From Acidobacteriota bacterium (GTDB taxonomy: Bacteria > Acidobacteriota > Thermoanaerobaculia > Multivoradales > JAHEKO01): a stretch of DNA of 7,075 nucleotides. The notes under the pieces are model-generated. The model had not been told where the DNA came from. It ran no database searches and saw only the letters and a list, made by a program, of their open reading frames with translations. Position numbers and translations under genes: made by a program. Location: the NCBI GenBank assembly GCA_024638355.1, contig JAHEKO010000005.1, positions 1 through 7,075 on the forward strand, in the 5' to 3' direction. Below, piece by piece: positions 1 through 6,454 of the stretch. How positions within the stretch are numbered: position 1 is the stretch's first letter; every line of letters starts with the position of its first letter.

Positions 1-795
1 CGCCGCCGTTCGGAAGACCTCGTTGACGTCGGCCACCGCGGGCTGTTTCTCGAGCGTTGCCACCAGGTCGATCAGCGAGACATTGGGCGTCGGCACGCGA
101 ATGGCCAGGCCGTCGAGCCGGCCGCGCAGCCGCGGGAGGATGCGCGCGGTGGCGTCGACGGCGCTGGTGGTGGTGGGGATCATGTTCAGCGCGGCCGCGC
201 GCGCCCGGCGCGGATCGCGGTGCGGCGCTTCGAGCAGGCTCTGGTCGTTGTTGTAGCTGTGAACCGTGTTCAGGAAGGCCTCGCGGATGCCGAACTCGCG
301 GTCGAGCAGGTGGGCGACCGGCACCAGGCAGTTGGTCGTGCACGAGGCGCCGCTCAGCAGGTGGTGGCTGCGCGGGTCGTAGTCGCCGTGGTTGACGCCC
401 ATGCAGATGGTGAGGTCCATCCCTTCGGCGTTGGCCGAGACGACGACCTTCCGCACCGATCCGCGAAGATGGGCGGCGGCCTGTGAGCGGTCCTTGCACA
501 ATCCGGTCGCGTCGACCACGACGGCTGCGGGGGTCTCGCCCCAGGGGATGTCGGCCACCGCGGCCTGGTGGAACGTCCGCACCTCGGCGCCGTCGATCCG
601 CAGGCGGTCCCCTTCGCTATCGACCTCACCGTGGAAGCGGCCGTGGAGGGTGTCGTGCGCGAGCAGCCGGGCGAGGCTCGCCGCCGGAGCGATGTCGTTC
701 ACGGCGACCAGCTCCAGCTCGGGCCGCTCCCGCGCGATACGGGCGAGAGCCCGGCCGATGCGGCCGAGACCGTTGATGGCGAACGAGATGGGCAT
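1..795 (-). CDS. gap: Type I glyceraldehyde-3-phosphate dehydrogenase, N-terminal 265 residues (3' end outside the window)
   Basis: This cytosolic glycolytic enzyme oxidises glyceraldehyde 3-phosphate to 1,3-bisphosphoglycerate with NAD(P)+. Reading from the ATG at 795-793, the frame is open to the window edge. The Rossmann start AINGLGRIGRA lies at residues 6-16. N33-D34 follows the second beta strand, and the Asp favours NAD+. The catalytic motif SCTTNC begins at residue 151, with the nucleophile Cys152 and the general-base partner His179 in HSYNNDQ. RRARAAALNMIPTTT (197-210) and RVPTPNVSLIDL (233-244) are family landmarks. About 70 C-terminal residues are missing only because the window ends. 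Oddities: SANAEG replaces the usual SAP-type segment near 120, SGASC replaces SNASC, and TTTSAVD replaces TTTGAAK. Erythrose-4-phosphate dehydrogenase (Epd) is less likely because the HSY-NDQ and RRARAAA segments are of GAPDH type. A purine-rich GAGGA lies 14 nt before the ATG, further away than usual. The gene is divergent from tsaD. Confidence 0.93.
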   Translation of the reverse strand, partial: MPISFAINGLGRIGRALARIARERPELELVAVNDIAPAASLARLLAHDTLHGRFHGEVDSEGDRLRIDGAEVRTFHQAAVADIPWGETPAAVVVDATGLCKDRSQAAAHLRGSVRKVVVSANAEGMDLTICMGVNHGDYDPRSHHLLSGASCTTNCLVPVAHLLDREFGIREAFLNTVHSYNNDQSLLEAPHRDPRRARAAALNMIPTTTSAVDATARILPRLRGRLDGLAIRVPTPNVSLIDLVATLEKQPAVADVNEVFRTAA

Positions 796-819
796 CGCGT
801 CGTGTATCTTCCTCTACTC

Positions 820-1914
820 GTGAGCGGCGAACAAGAAGCCCGGCGCCCCGTCGCCCCGCTGGTGCTCGGAATCGAGACCTCCTGCGACGACACCGCGTGC
901 GCCGTCATGGCCGGCGACGGCCGGGTCCTGGCGTCGGTGGTCTCGAGCCAGCTTGCCGCTCATCGGCCGTTCGGCGGCGTCGTTCCCGAGATCGCCTCGC
1001 GCGAGCATCTGCGCAACTGGCTGCCGGTCGAGGCGGAGGCGCTGACGACGGCCGGAGTCGAGCTGCGCGACGTCGAGCTGGTGGCCGCGACCCGCGGGCC
1101 GGGCTTGATCGGCGCGCTGCTGGTCGGCCTGTCGCTCGGCAAGTCGATCGCCTACGGCCTCGGCGTTCCGTTTCACGCGATCCACCATCTCGAGGGGCAC
1201 CTCTACTCCCCCTTCCTCGGCGGACCGGGCGAGCCGGCGGCCGCGCCGCCGGAGAGCTTCGCCGGCCTGGTGGTCTCCGGCGGCCACACCAGCGTCTATC
1301 GCGTCGACGCCGAGCGGGTGGCGACCGTTGCCGAGACGCGCGACGACGCGATGGGCGAGGTCTTCGACAAGGTCGGCAAGCGCCTCGGCCTGCCCTATCC
1401 GCAGGGCCCCGTCGTCGACGTTCTGGCCGAAGCGGGCGATCCCGCGGCGCATCCCTTCTCGATTGCCGCGTGCAGCGACGGCAGCGCCGATTTCTCCTAC
1501 TCCGGTCTCAAGAGCCAGGCTCTGCTGGCGATCGAGGCGCTCGAGCGACGCGGTATCGAGGCGCCCCCCGGAGAGACCGCGTCGGACGCCATGCCGGGCG
1601 AGCTGATAGACCTGCTCGCGGGATTCCGCGCCGCCGCGGTGGGTCAGATCCTCGACCGCCTGGAGCGGGTGCTCGCGGCGAACCGCTTCGATCATCTGGC
1701 GGTCTCCGGCGGTGTCGCCGCCAACCGACTGCTGCGACGCGAGGTCGCGCGCTGGTGCGCGGAGCGGGGAATCGAGCTGAGCCTCGTCGCGCTCGCCTAC
1801 TCGGGCGACAACGCGGGGATGATCGCCCACGCGGCGCTGCTGCGACACCGCGCGGGCCGGGCGGACGATCCGCTGGATGCCGAGGCGGCCAGCCGCCTGC
1901 CGCTCGAGGTCTAG
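820..1914 (+). CDS. tsaD: tRNA N6-adenosine threonylcarbamoyltransferase TsaD
   Basis: With TsaB and TsaE, TsaD transfers the threonylcarbamoyl group from threonylcarbamoyl-AMP to A37 of ANN-decoding tRNAs, making t6A in the cytoplasm. The protein belongs to the ASKHA fold (Kae1/Gcp family). Visible motifs, numbered from the GTG at 820, are: LGIETSCDDTA at 16-26; TRGPGLIGALLVG near 91-103; the metal-binding HLEGH, with His123 and His127; VSGGHTS; DDAMGEVFDKVGKRLGLPYP; FSYSGLKS; LAVSGGVAANRLLRRE; and GDNAGMIA, with the metal ligand Asp330. The usual CTDN is SGDN here. Length is 364 residues, normal or slightly long for the family. The start is uncertain: GTG codons occur in frame at 802, 820 and 862 and none has a clear Shine-Dalgarno. 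The 862 start would begin VLGIETS, closest to typical family starts. The open frame also runs upstream across the gap gene, but that part is antisense shadow. tsaB and tsaE are not in this window. Confidence 0.96.
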   Translation: MSGEQEARRPVAPLVLGIETSCDDTACAVMAGDGRVLASVVSSQLAAHRPFGGVVPEIASREHLRNWLPVEAEALTTAGVELRDVELVAATRGPGLIGALLVGLSLGKSIAYGLGVPFHAIHHLEGHLYSPFLGGPGEPAAAPPESFAGLVVSGGHTSVYRVDAERVATVAETRDDAMGEVFDKVGKRLGLPYPQGPVVDVLAEAGDPAAHPFSIAACSDGSADFSYSGLKSQALLAIEALERRGIEAPPGETASDAMPGELIDLLAGFRAAAVGQILDRLERVLAANRFDHLAVSGGVAANRLLRREVARWCAERGIELSLVALAYSGDNAGMIAHAALLRHRAGRADDPLDAEAASRLPLEV

Positions 1915-1941
1915 CTGAATGCCTTCGGGTATCGTCGGCGG

Positions 1942-2100
1942 ATGCAATCCTCCGACCGCTGGCTGATCGCGATCGCCCTGGTACTCATCGATCTCTTCAT
2001 CTTCGTGGCGCCGCTGACCGGCCTGTGCGCGGCCTATGTCCTGATCGCGCGTCCGGCCTGGTTCAAGAGCTGGGTCGAGGAGCTCTACGACAGCCCATGA
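1942..2100 (+). CDS. Small hypothetical membrane protein, 52 residues, coupled to the M1 peptidase gene
   Basis: I do not recognise a named family. The ATG at 1942 opens a 52-residue frame ending in TGA at 2098-2100. Residues 1-7 (MQSSDRW) are polar. Residues 8-23 (LIAIALVLIDLFIFVA) form a strongly hydrophobic helix. PLTGLCAAYVLIA (24-36) continues the hydrophobic stretch. RPAWFKSWVEELYDSP (37-52) is an aromatic, charged, probably amphipathic tail. This could be one long membrane span with a kink at Pro24, or a two-helix hairpin. It starts 27 nt after the tsaD stop, and its TGA overlaps the ATG of the next gene in a CCATGA junction, which is typical of translational coupling. No strong Shine-Dalgarno is visible, so it may be read through from tsaD. 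It is below common gene-caller length limits, yet the hydrophobic pattern, the lack of alternatives in the gap and the 4-base overlap argue for a real gene. A role with the exported peptidase is inference only. Confidence 0.7.
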   Translation: MQSSDRWLIAIALVLIDLFIFVAPLTGLCAAYVLIARPAWFKSWVEELYDSP

Positions 2101-4436
2101 TTCGCGCCTGGCTACTCGGGGCCGCCCTGGTCTACGTCGCCGCAGGCGTCGCGGCGGACCCGGTCGACGACTACGACCGACTCGGGCAGTGGCGATTCGG
2201 ACCTTCCGCGCCGCTCCCGGCGGACGGCGCTTCACTCGCTCACGAAGACGCGAGCTGGCGGCTCGAGAGCGGCGAGGTCCGTCTTCAGGAGCCGACCGCC
2301 GAAGGGCTCGTGACCGGGCTGGTATTCGAGGGGCGCGGGCGCTTTCGCATGACGATCGCCGACCCCTGGGAGCTCGTGCAGCTCCGCCGATTCGCCGGCG
2401 AAGAGGACCTCGAGGAGCTCGACGAGGCGTTCACCAAGCTGGTGCTGCGCACCGCCGATCCCGGCATGCTCGAGGGTCTGCCGGCGGCGGCTGGACCGTT
2501 CAAGACCCACCCCCTGGCGCGCGAGCGCCACGACTTCTGGCTGCGCATCCGGCGGCTCGACGCCGACGCCCGCGTGACGAGCGCCCTGCTCAACCCGGGC
2601 GAGGAGTTCCTGCGTGTCGACGTCAAGACCGAGCGCTTCGGCTGGCTGACCTACGACTACACCTCACGTCGCCACGAGGAGATCCGGCTCGAGCACTTCA
2701 ACAAGCGCTACTCGTTCCTCGAGCAGTGGTTGAGCCTCGACACCCGAGCGGAACGGCGCGCCTCGGGGCGTCCGGGCGACTTCGAGGGGCGCGAGATCGA
2801 CATCCGTCACGCGGATATCGTCGCCAGCCTGCTCCGGCTGGGCAAGGACCCGGGCACCAGCGAGACTTCGAGATTCACCACCAACGGCGACTTCACGGTG
2901 CGGGTCGATTTTCAGACCGCGCGCGGCGGGCTGCGGGCGCTGCAGTTCTACCTGCACCCCTTCGCCGAGGTGAGGAGCGTCAAGGACGAAGCCGGCGCCG
3001 AGCTCCCCTTCCTGCGCGACCAGATCGGCAAGCGCTCCGGCGTCCTGGACAACCGCCTCTACGATCATTCGCTAATCGTGCTGATGCCGGAGGCCGTCGC
3101 CGCGGGCGAGCCGCGCACGCTCGAGTTCGAATACGAGTTCGAGGTGCGCAACTTCATGCCCGGGCGCGCCTGGTACCCGGGCGTCGACACGATCGATACG
3201 GCGCTGCGCGATCTGCACACCGCCCGGCTCGAGGTCACGACGCGCGAGAGGTACGACGTGCGAGCGATGGGCCGGCTCGAGGACGAGCGCGCGGAAAACG
3301 GACTGGTGACCCGGTCGTGGCGCATCGATTCTCCGGTCAAGATGGCGACCTTCGCGTCGGCTCGCCGGGTGGTCGAGAGTCGGCTCGAGCGCGGCGAGCT
3401 GCCCGAGATCGTCGTCTTCTCGACCCCGGTCGGCTCGGGCAGCGAGGAGCGTCTCGACGAGATCGCCGCCGAGGTCCAGCGGGCCATCGGTTTCTTCGAG
3501 CGGAAGCTCGGCGTCGAGCTGCCCGCCGAGCGGATCCAGACCACCCTCATCCAGGGCTCGCACGGCCAGGCCTTCGACGGTTTTCTGCACCTTTCCGAGG
3601 AGGCGGCGTTCCGCGATCGGACCGGTCCGGTGGAGCTCTTCATCGCCCACGAGGTGGCGCATCAGTGGGCGGGACACCTGATCGGCTGGGGAAGCTATCG
3701 CGACCAGTGGCTGAGCGAGGGCCTGGCGCAGTATCTGGCCCTGCTCTACATGCGGGACAACGTCGAGCGCGGCGACGAGCTCTTCCTCGAGGCGATCCAG
3801 GCGCACGCCGACGAGATCACCGGGTCGATCAAGTCGCGATTCAGCCCCTTTTCGCGCGGCCAGCTGCCGCTCGACAACAAGCTCGCCGCTCGCCGCGTCG
3901 GACCGATCGGACACGGCTACCGCGCCGTGGTGGGCGAAGCACCTGGCGGCTACCTGACCCAGTCGTACCGGAAGGGGGCCCTGGTCCTGCACATGCTCCA
4001 CACGCTGATCGAGAGTCGCGAAGGCCACGATCGGGGCTTCTTCGCGCTGCTGAACGACTTCCTCGTCGCGAACCGCGGCCGCTATCCGACGACCGAAGAC
4101 TTCGCGGCGGCGGTCGAGCGGCACGTCGGAAGCGAGTGGGACTGGTTCTTCGAGCAGTGGGTCTACGGGGCCGACGTGCCCACCTACGAGTGGCGAGCGC
4201 GGATCCGCGACGACGCGGACGGGGGCTATCGCGTGGAGCTCGATGTCGCCCAGAAAGACGCGGACTTCAGTATGCGGGTGCCGGTTCGCCTGCAGTATGC
4301 CGGCGGTGAGGAGGAAGATCTCCAGGTCGTCGTCGACAGGCCGGATCAGACGCTGACGCTGGATGTCGACCGCCGCCCGCGCAAGGTGATCTTCAACCCG
4401 GACAACGCGGTACTCGCCAAGACGCGCAAGCGCTGA
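2097..4436 (+). CDS. Secreted M1-family (gluzincin) zinc metallopeptidase with extra N-terminal region
   Basis: This is a zinc peptidase of the M1 aminopeptidase-like family, 779 residues. A Sec signal peptide is clear: MIR, a hydrophobic core at 4-16, and cleavage probably after Ala20 (GVAA/DP), so it should act in the periplasm or outside the cell. Residues 21 to about 255 form an extra region containing WRLESGEVRLQEP and VTGLVFEGRGRFRM. I recall similar regions in other large bacterial M1 homologues. From about 264 to 465 there is a beta-rich M1-like N-terminal domain. The catalytic domain carries HEVAH, with His518, Glu519 and His522, and WLSEG with Glu541, giving the exact HExxH-18-E zinc site. 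Tyr624 in QSYRKGALVLHML fits the transition-state tyrosine. The exopeptidase motif GxMEN is not recognisable; the equivalent stretch is HGQAFDGFLHLSE (489-501). The C-terminal region, from about 690, looks like a beta-sandwich ending FNPDNAVL. The ATG overlaps the stop of the 52-residue gene; a GAGGAG lies 14 nt upstream, too far to be ideal. Aminopeptidase activity is not assured. Confidence 0.92.
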   Translation: MIRAWLLGAALVYVAAGVAADPVDDYDRLGQWRFGPSAPLPADGASLAHEDASWRLESGEVRLQEPTAEGLVTGLVFEGRGRFRMTIADPWELVQLRRFAGEEDLEELDEAFTKLVLRTADPGMLEGLPAAAGPFKTHPLARERHDFWLRIRRLDADARVTSALLNPGEEFLRVDVKTERFGWLTYDYTSRRHEEIRLEHFNKRYSFLEQWLSLDTRAERRASGRPGDFEGREIDIRHADIVASLLRLGKDPGTSETSRFTTNGDFTVRVDFQTARGGLRALQFYLHPFAEVRSVKDEAGAELPFLRDQIGKRSGVLDNRLYDHSLIVLMPEAVAAGEPRTLEFEYEFEVRNFMPGRAWYPGVDTIDTALRDLHTARLEVTTRERYDVRAMGRLEDERAENGLVTRSWRIDSPVKMATFASARRVVESRLERGELPEIVVFSTPVGSGSEERLDEIAAEVQRAIGFFERKLGVELPAERIQTTLIQGSHGQAFDGFLHLSEEAAFRDRTGPVELFIAHEVAHQWAGHLIGWGSYRDQWLSEGLAQYLALLYMRDNVERGDELFLEAIQAHADEITGSIKSRFSPFSRGQLPLDNKLAARRVGPIGHGYRAVVGEAPGGYLTQSYRKGALVLHMLHTLIESREGHDRGFFALLNDFLVANRGRYPTTEDFAAAVERHVGSEWDWFFEQWVYGADVPTYEWRARIRDDADGGYRVELDVAQKDADFSMRVPVRLQYAGGEEEDLQVVVDRPDQTLTLDVDRRPRKVIFNPDNAVLAKTRKR

Positions 4437-4463
4437 GCCCGCGGCCGCGCGCCCCGCGCTGCG

Positions 4464-5210
4464 CTACTCCCAGCGGAAGAACTTCACCGAGACCGCGGTC
4501 CCGACGGTCAGCATGGCCAGCAGCCAGAGCATCTCGGGAGCGCGGCCGGCGAGCGGTTCGCCCATCCAGCTCGTCTGCAGGAGGTTGACCACGTGGGTGA
4601 GCGGCAGCGCGTCGGCGACCTTGAGCACCTTCTCGGGCATGATCTGGTGCGGCATGGCCGCTCCCGAGAGGAACATCAGCGGGAAGAACGTGGCCATGCC
4701 GACCGTCTGCGCGACCCGCGCGGTCGGCGACAGGCTGGCGATCAGGTAACCGAGGGCGAAGAAGGCACAGGCCGAGAAGGTGAAAATGGCGATCACCACG
4801 GGCCAGGAGCCCGAGAACCGGAGTCCGAAGAGCGCCTTGCTCAGCACGACGAGAATCGCCATGCCGATCACCGACATCGCGAAGTTGACCAGCACGTCGG
4901 CCGAGATCAGGGTCAGGGGCGAGACCGGCGTCGCGCGATAGCGGCGCAAGACGCGGGTCTCGCGCGCCGCGGCGGTGGCGATCGGGATGCCGATCAAGCC
5001 GACGCTGCCGATGATGATCGCCGCCAGCGCGGGGACCTGCATGTCGATGTAGCCGACCGAGAGCCCCCATTGGGTCATCGGCTGGTTGCCGAAGATCGCA
5101 CCGAAGAGCACCAGCAGGAGGCAGGGGAAGACCAGCGTGAAGAAGAGCGCTGCGGGCTCGCGCAGGAACAGCTTGGTCTGGATCAGGCAGAGGGTCTTGA
5201 GGCCTCTCAT
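4464..5210 (-). CDS. ABC-2 type transporter permease
   Basis: This is the membrane subunit of an ABC exporter, 248 residues, a normal length for the ABC-2 family (DrrB/NodJ/YadH-like). Six likely membrane helices lie at about 21-40, 58-80, 104-126, 138-159, 166-186 and 226-244. The cytoplasmic stretch RETRVLRRYRATPVSPLTLI (83-102), with its basic run and ATPVSPL, is a hallmark of these permeases and probably touches the ATPase. FFPLMFLSGAAMP (175-187) before the last extracytoplasmic segment is also typical. The start is fixed by a 4-base ATGA overlap with the ATPase stop and by an AGGAGG seven bases upstream. It is the last gene of the leftward operon and ends 27 nt from the convergent peptidase gene. 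The substrate cannot be told from sequence; this family exports drugs, polysaccharides, lipids or peptides. Confidence 0.93.
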   Translation of the reverse strand: MRGLKTLCLIQTKLFLREPAALFFTLVFPCLLLVLFGAIFGNQPMTQWGLSVGYIDMQVPALAAIIIGSVGLIGIPIATAAARETRVLRRYRATPVSPLTLISADVLVNFAMSVIGMAILVVLSKALFGLRFSGSWPVVIAIFTFSACAFFALGYLIASLSPTARVAQTVGMATFFPLMFLSGAAMPHQIMPEKVLKVADALPLTHVVNLLQTSWMGEPLAGRAPEMLWLLAMLTVGTAVSVKFFRWE

Positions 5211-6130
5211 CGGGTTTCCTCCTCGCGCACCTCGCGCCCGGTCAGGGCGAGGAAGACGTCTTCCAGGTTGCCGCTTTCCGACTTCAGTCCGTGAATGGCG
5301 ATGCCCGTGCCGGCGAGATGCTCGAGCAGTCGGTGGGTCAGCGCGTCGCCCTCGCCTTCGACCAGGAGGTCACCGTTGCGTTGCTGAGCGCTGGTGACCC
5401 CCGGTAGGCGTGAGATCGCGGCGAGGTCGGGCTCGCCTTCGAGCGTGAGCACCAGCCGGCGGTCGCGACCGAGCGAGCGGATCAGCCGCGCCGGCGTATC
5501 GAGGGCGACGATGCGGCCGCCGTCGAGAATCGCCACCCGGTCGCAGAGCCGCTCCGCCTCTTCCATGAAGTGGGTCGTCAGAAACACGGTCTTGCCGCGA
5601 TCGCGGATGCTCAGGACTAGATCCCACATGGCGTGCCGCGCGTGCGGATCGAGACCGGTGGTGAGCTCGTCGAGAAAGACGATCTCCGGGTCGTTGACCA
5701 GGGCCAGGGCGATGAACAGGCGCTGGCGCTGGCCTCCGGAGAGGGTGGCGAAGGCGCTGCCGCGTTTCGCGGTGAGATCGAGCCGCTCGAGCAGGGCGTC
5801 GGCGCCGACCGAGCGGCGGTAGAACGAGGAGAAGAGCTCGAGCGCTTCCCACACCGCCAGGCGGGGGGGAAGATTCGATTCCTGAAGCTGGATGCCGATC
5901 CGCTCGTGCAGCTCGCGCCTCGCCGTGGCGGGATCGAGGCCGAGGGTGCGCGCGCTGCCGCCGTCGGGGGTGCGCAAGCCCTCGAGACACTCGACGGTCG
6001 TGGTCTTGCCCGCGCCGTTCGGGCCGACCATGCCGAACACTTCGCCCGGCGCGACGGTGAAGGACACACGGTCGACCACCACCGAGTCGCCGTACCTCTT
6101 GGTCAGCTCGTCCACTTCGATGACGTTCAT
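5207..6130 (-). CDS. ABC transporter ATP-binding protein (DrrA/CcmA-like)
   Basis: This is the ATPase subunit that should power the adjacent ABC-2 permease on the cytoplasmic face; it has 307 residues. Motifs in order are: Walker A GPNGAGKTT (36-44); Q-loop glutamine around Gln83 in IQLQESNLPP; signature LSGGQRQRL (130-138); Walker B VFLDE (151-155) with catalytic Glu155; D-loop GLD (159-161); and switch His187 in TTHFMEEAE. The usual LDEPTTGLD reads LDELTTGLD, with Leu156 in place of Pro. I recall this variant in some DrrA-like exporters. A C-terminal extension of about 85 residues ends NLEDVFLALTGRE (288-300), as in drug and polysaccharide exporter ATPases. The ATG overlaps the stop of the regulator gene by ATGA, and the stop overlaps the permease start in the same way, so the three are translationally coupled. 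A GAGGAG lies only two bases before the ATG. Confidence 0.95.
   Translation of the reverse strand: MNVIEVDELTKRYGDSVVVDRVSFTVAPGEVFGMVGPNGAGKTTTVECLEGLRTPDGGSARTLGLDPATARRELHERIGIQLQESNLPPRLAVWEALELFSSFYRRSVGADALLERLDLTAKRGSAFATLSGGQRQRLFIALALVNDPEIVFLDELTTGLDPHARHAMWDLVLSIRDRGKTVFLTTHFMEEAERLCDRVAILDGGRIVALDTPARLIRSLGRDRRLVLTLEGEPDLAAISRLPGVTSAQQRNGDLLVEGEGDALTHRLLEHLAGTGIAIHGLKSESGNLEDVFLALTGREVREEETR
5218..5223 (-). promoter_or_regulatory. Shine-Dalgarno site of the ABC permease
   Basis: A full AGGAGG lies seven bases before the ATG at 5210, inside the last codons of the ATPase gene. It fixes the permease start at the ATGA overlap and suggests strong independent initiation as well as coupling. 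Confidence 0.8.
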
Positions 6131-6444
6131 GACTCCTCGCTTTCGGATTCGGACGCGCCGCGCAGCACCGACTCCAGCGCCTTCACATGCCCCCTGAAAG
6201 CGTGCCGCCCCAGGTCGGTCGACCGGATGAACGTGCGTGGCTTGCGATCGACGAAGCTCTTTTCGAGCTGGATGTAGTCGGCGCTCTCGAGCTTCGCCAG
6301 ATGCGCTCCCAGATTGCCGTCGGTGACGTCGAGCAGATCCCTCAAGTAGGTGAACTCGAGCTGCGCTCCGCGCTTGAGCGCGGCGAGCGCCGACATGATG
6401 CGCAGCCGCACCGGCTGATGGATCAGGTCGTCGAAACCGGGCAT
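6127..6444 (-). CDS. Winged-helix transcriptional regulator (HTH_34/ArsR-like), candidate regulator of the ABC operon
   Basis: This is a 105-residue cytoplasmic DNA-binding protein. Residues 1-20 (MPGFDDLIHQPVRLRIMSAL) match the first helix of winged-helix regulators in which a helix is followed by a 'P-x-R-L-x-I' turn. FTYLRDLLDVTDGNLGAHLA (31-50), followed by KLESADYI, forms the helix-turn-helix with TDGNLGAHLAKLE as recognition helix. The wing spans about 59-75 and includes VDRKPRTFIRST. LGRHAFRGHVKALESVL forms the dimerisation helix, followed by an acidic Ser/Glu tail. I recall this pattern from the winged-helix family Pfam calls HTH_34, commonly found beside membrane-protein and ABC genes. 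No cysteine or histidine metal-sensor motif of classic ArsR type is visible. It starts 10 nt after the six-helix protein stop and its TGA overlaps the ATPase start. Autoregulation of this operon is inference. No operator is identifiable, because the operon promoter lies beyond the right edge. Confidence 0.9.
   Translation of the reverse strand: MPGFDDLIHQPVRLRIMSALAALKRGAQLEFTYLRDLLDVTDGNLGAHLAKLESADYIQLEKSFVDRKPRTFIRSTDLGRHAFRGHVKALESVLRGASESESEES
6133..6138 (-). promoter_or_regulatory. Shine-Dalgarno-like site of the ABC ATPase, unusually close
   Basis: GAGGAG lies only two bases before the ATG at 6130, within the Glu-Glu codons at the end of the regulator gene. The spacing is shorter than optimal, so initiation probably depends on ribosomes finishing the regulator gene. 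It may simply be glutamate codons. Confidence 0.4.
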
Positions 6445-6454
6445 CGCTCGACCG

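Noticed and set aside
897..2096. The peptidase reading frame stays open for 400 codons upstream, across tsaD, suggesting a fusion or longer protein.
   Set aside because: The upstream part is Arg/Ala/Gly-rich shadow of tsaD in another frame, while a clean signal peptide starts at 2097.
814..2235. Long antisense open frame (473 residues) opposite tsaD, and a similar one opposite the peptidase (3072-4124).
   Set aside because: Low-complexity Arg/Asp/Gln-rich composition expected from GC-rich codon bias on the opposite strand; no domain motif.
1180..3400. Many CTCGAG hexamers scattered through the window, considered as a repeated binding site.
   Set aside because: Most can be explained as in-frame Leu-Glu (CTC GAG) codons favoured by codon bias, with irregular spacing.
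2189..4309. 706-residue plus-strand open frame within the peptidase gene.
   Set aside because: Arg/Ala/Gly/Pro-rich shadow frame; the M1 motifs are all in the other frame.
4437..4463. Ten-base palindrome CGCGGCCGCG (4440-4449) in the convergent gap, considered as a bidirectional terminator.
   Set aside because: It has no loop and no T-run on either side, and such palindromes are common by chance at this GC content.
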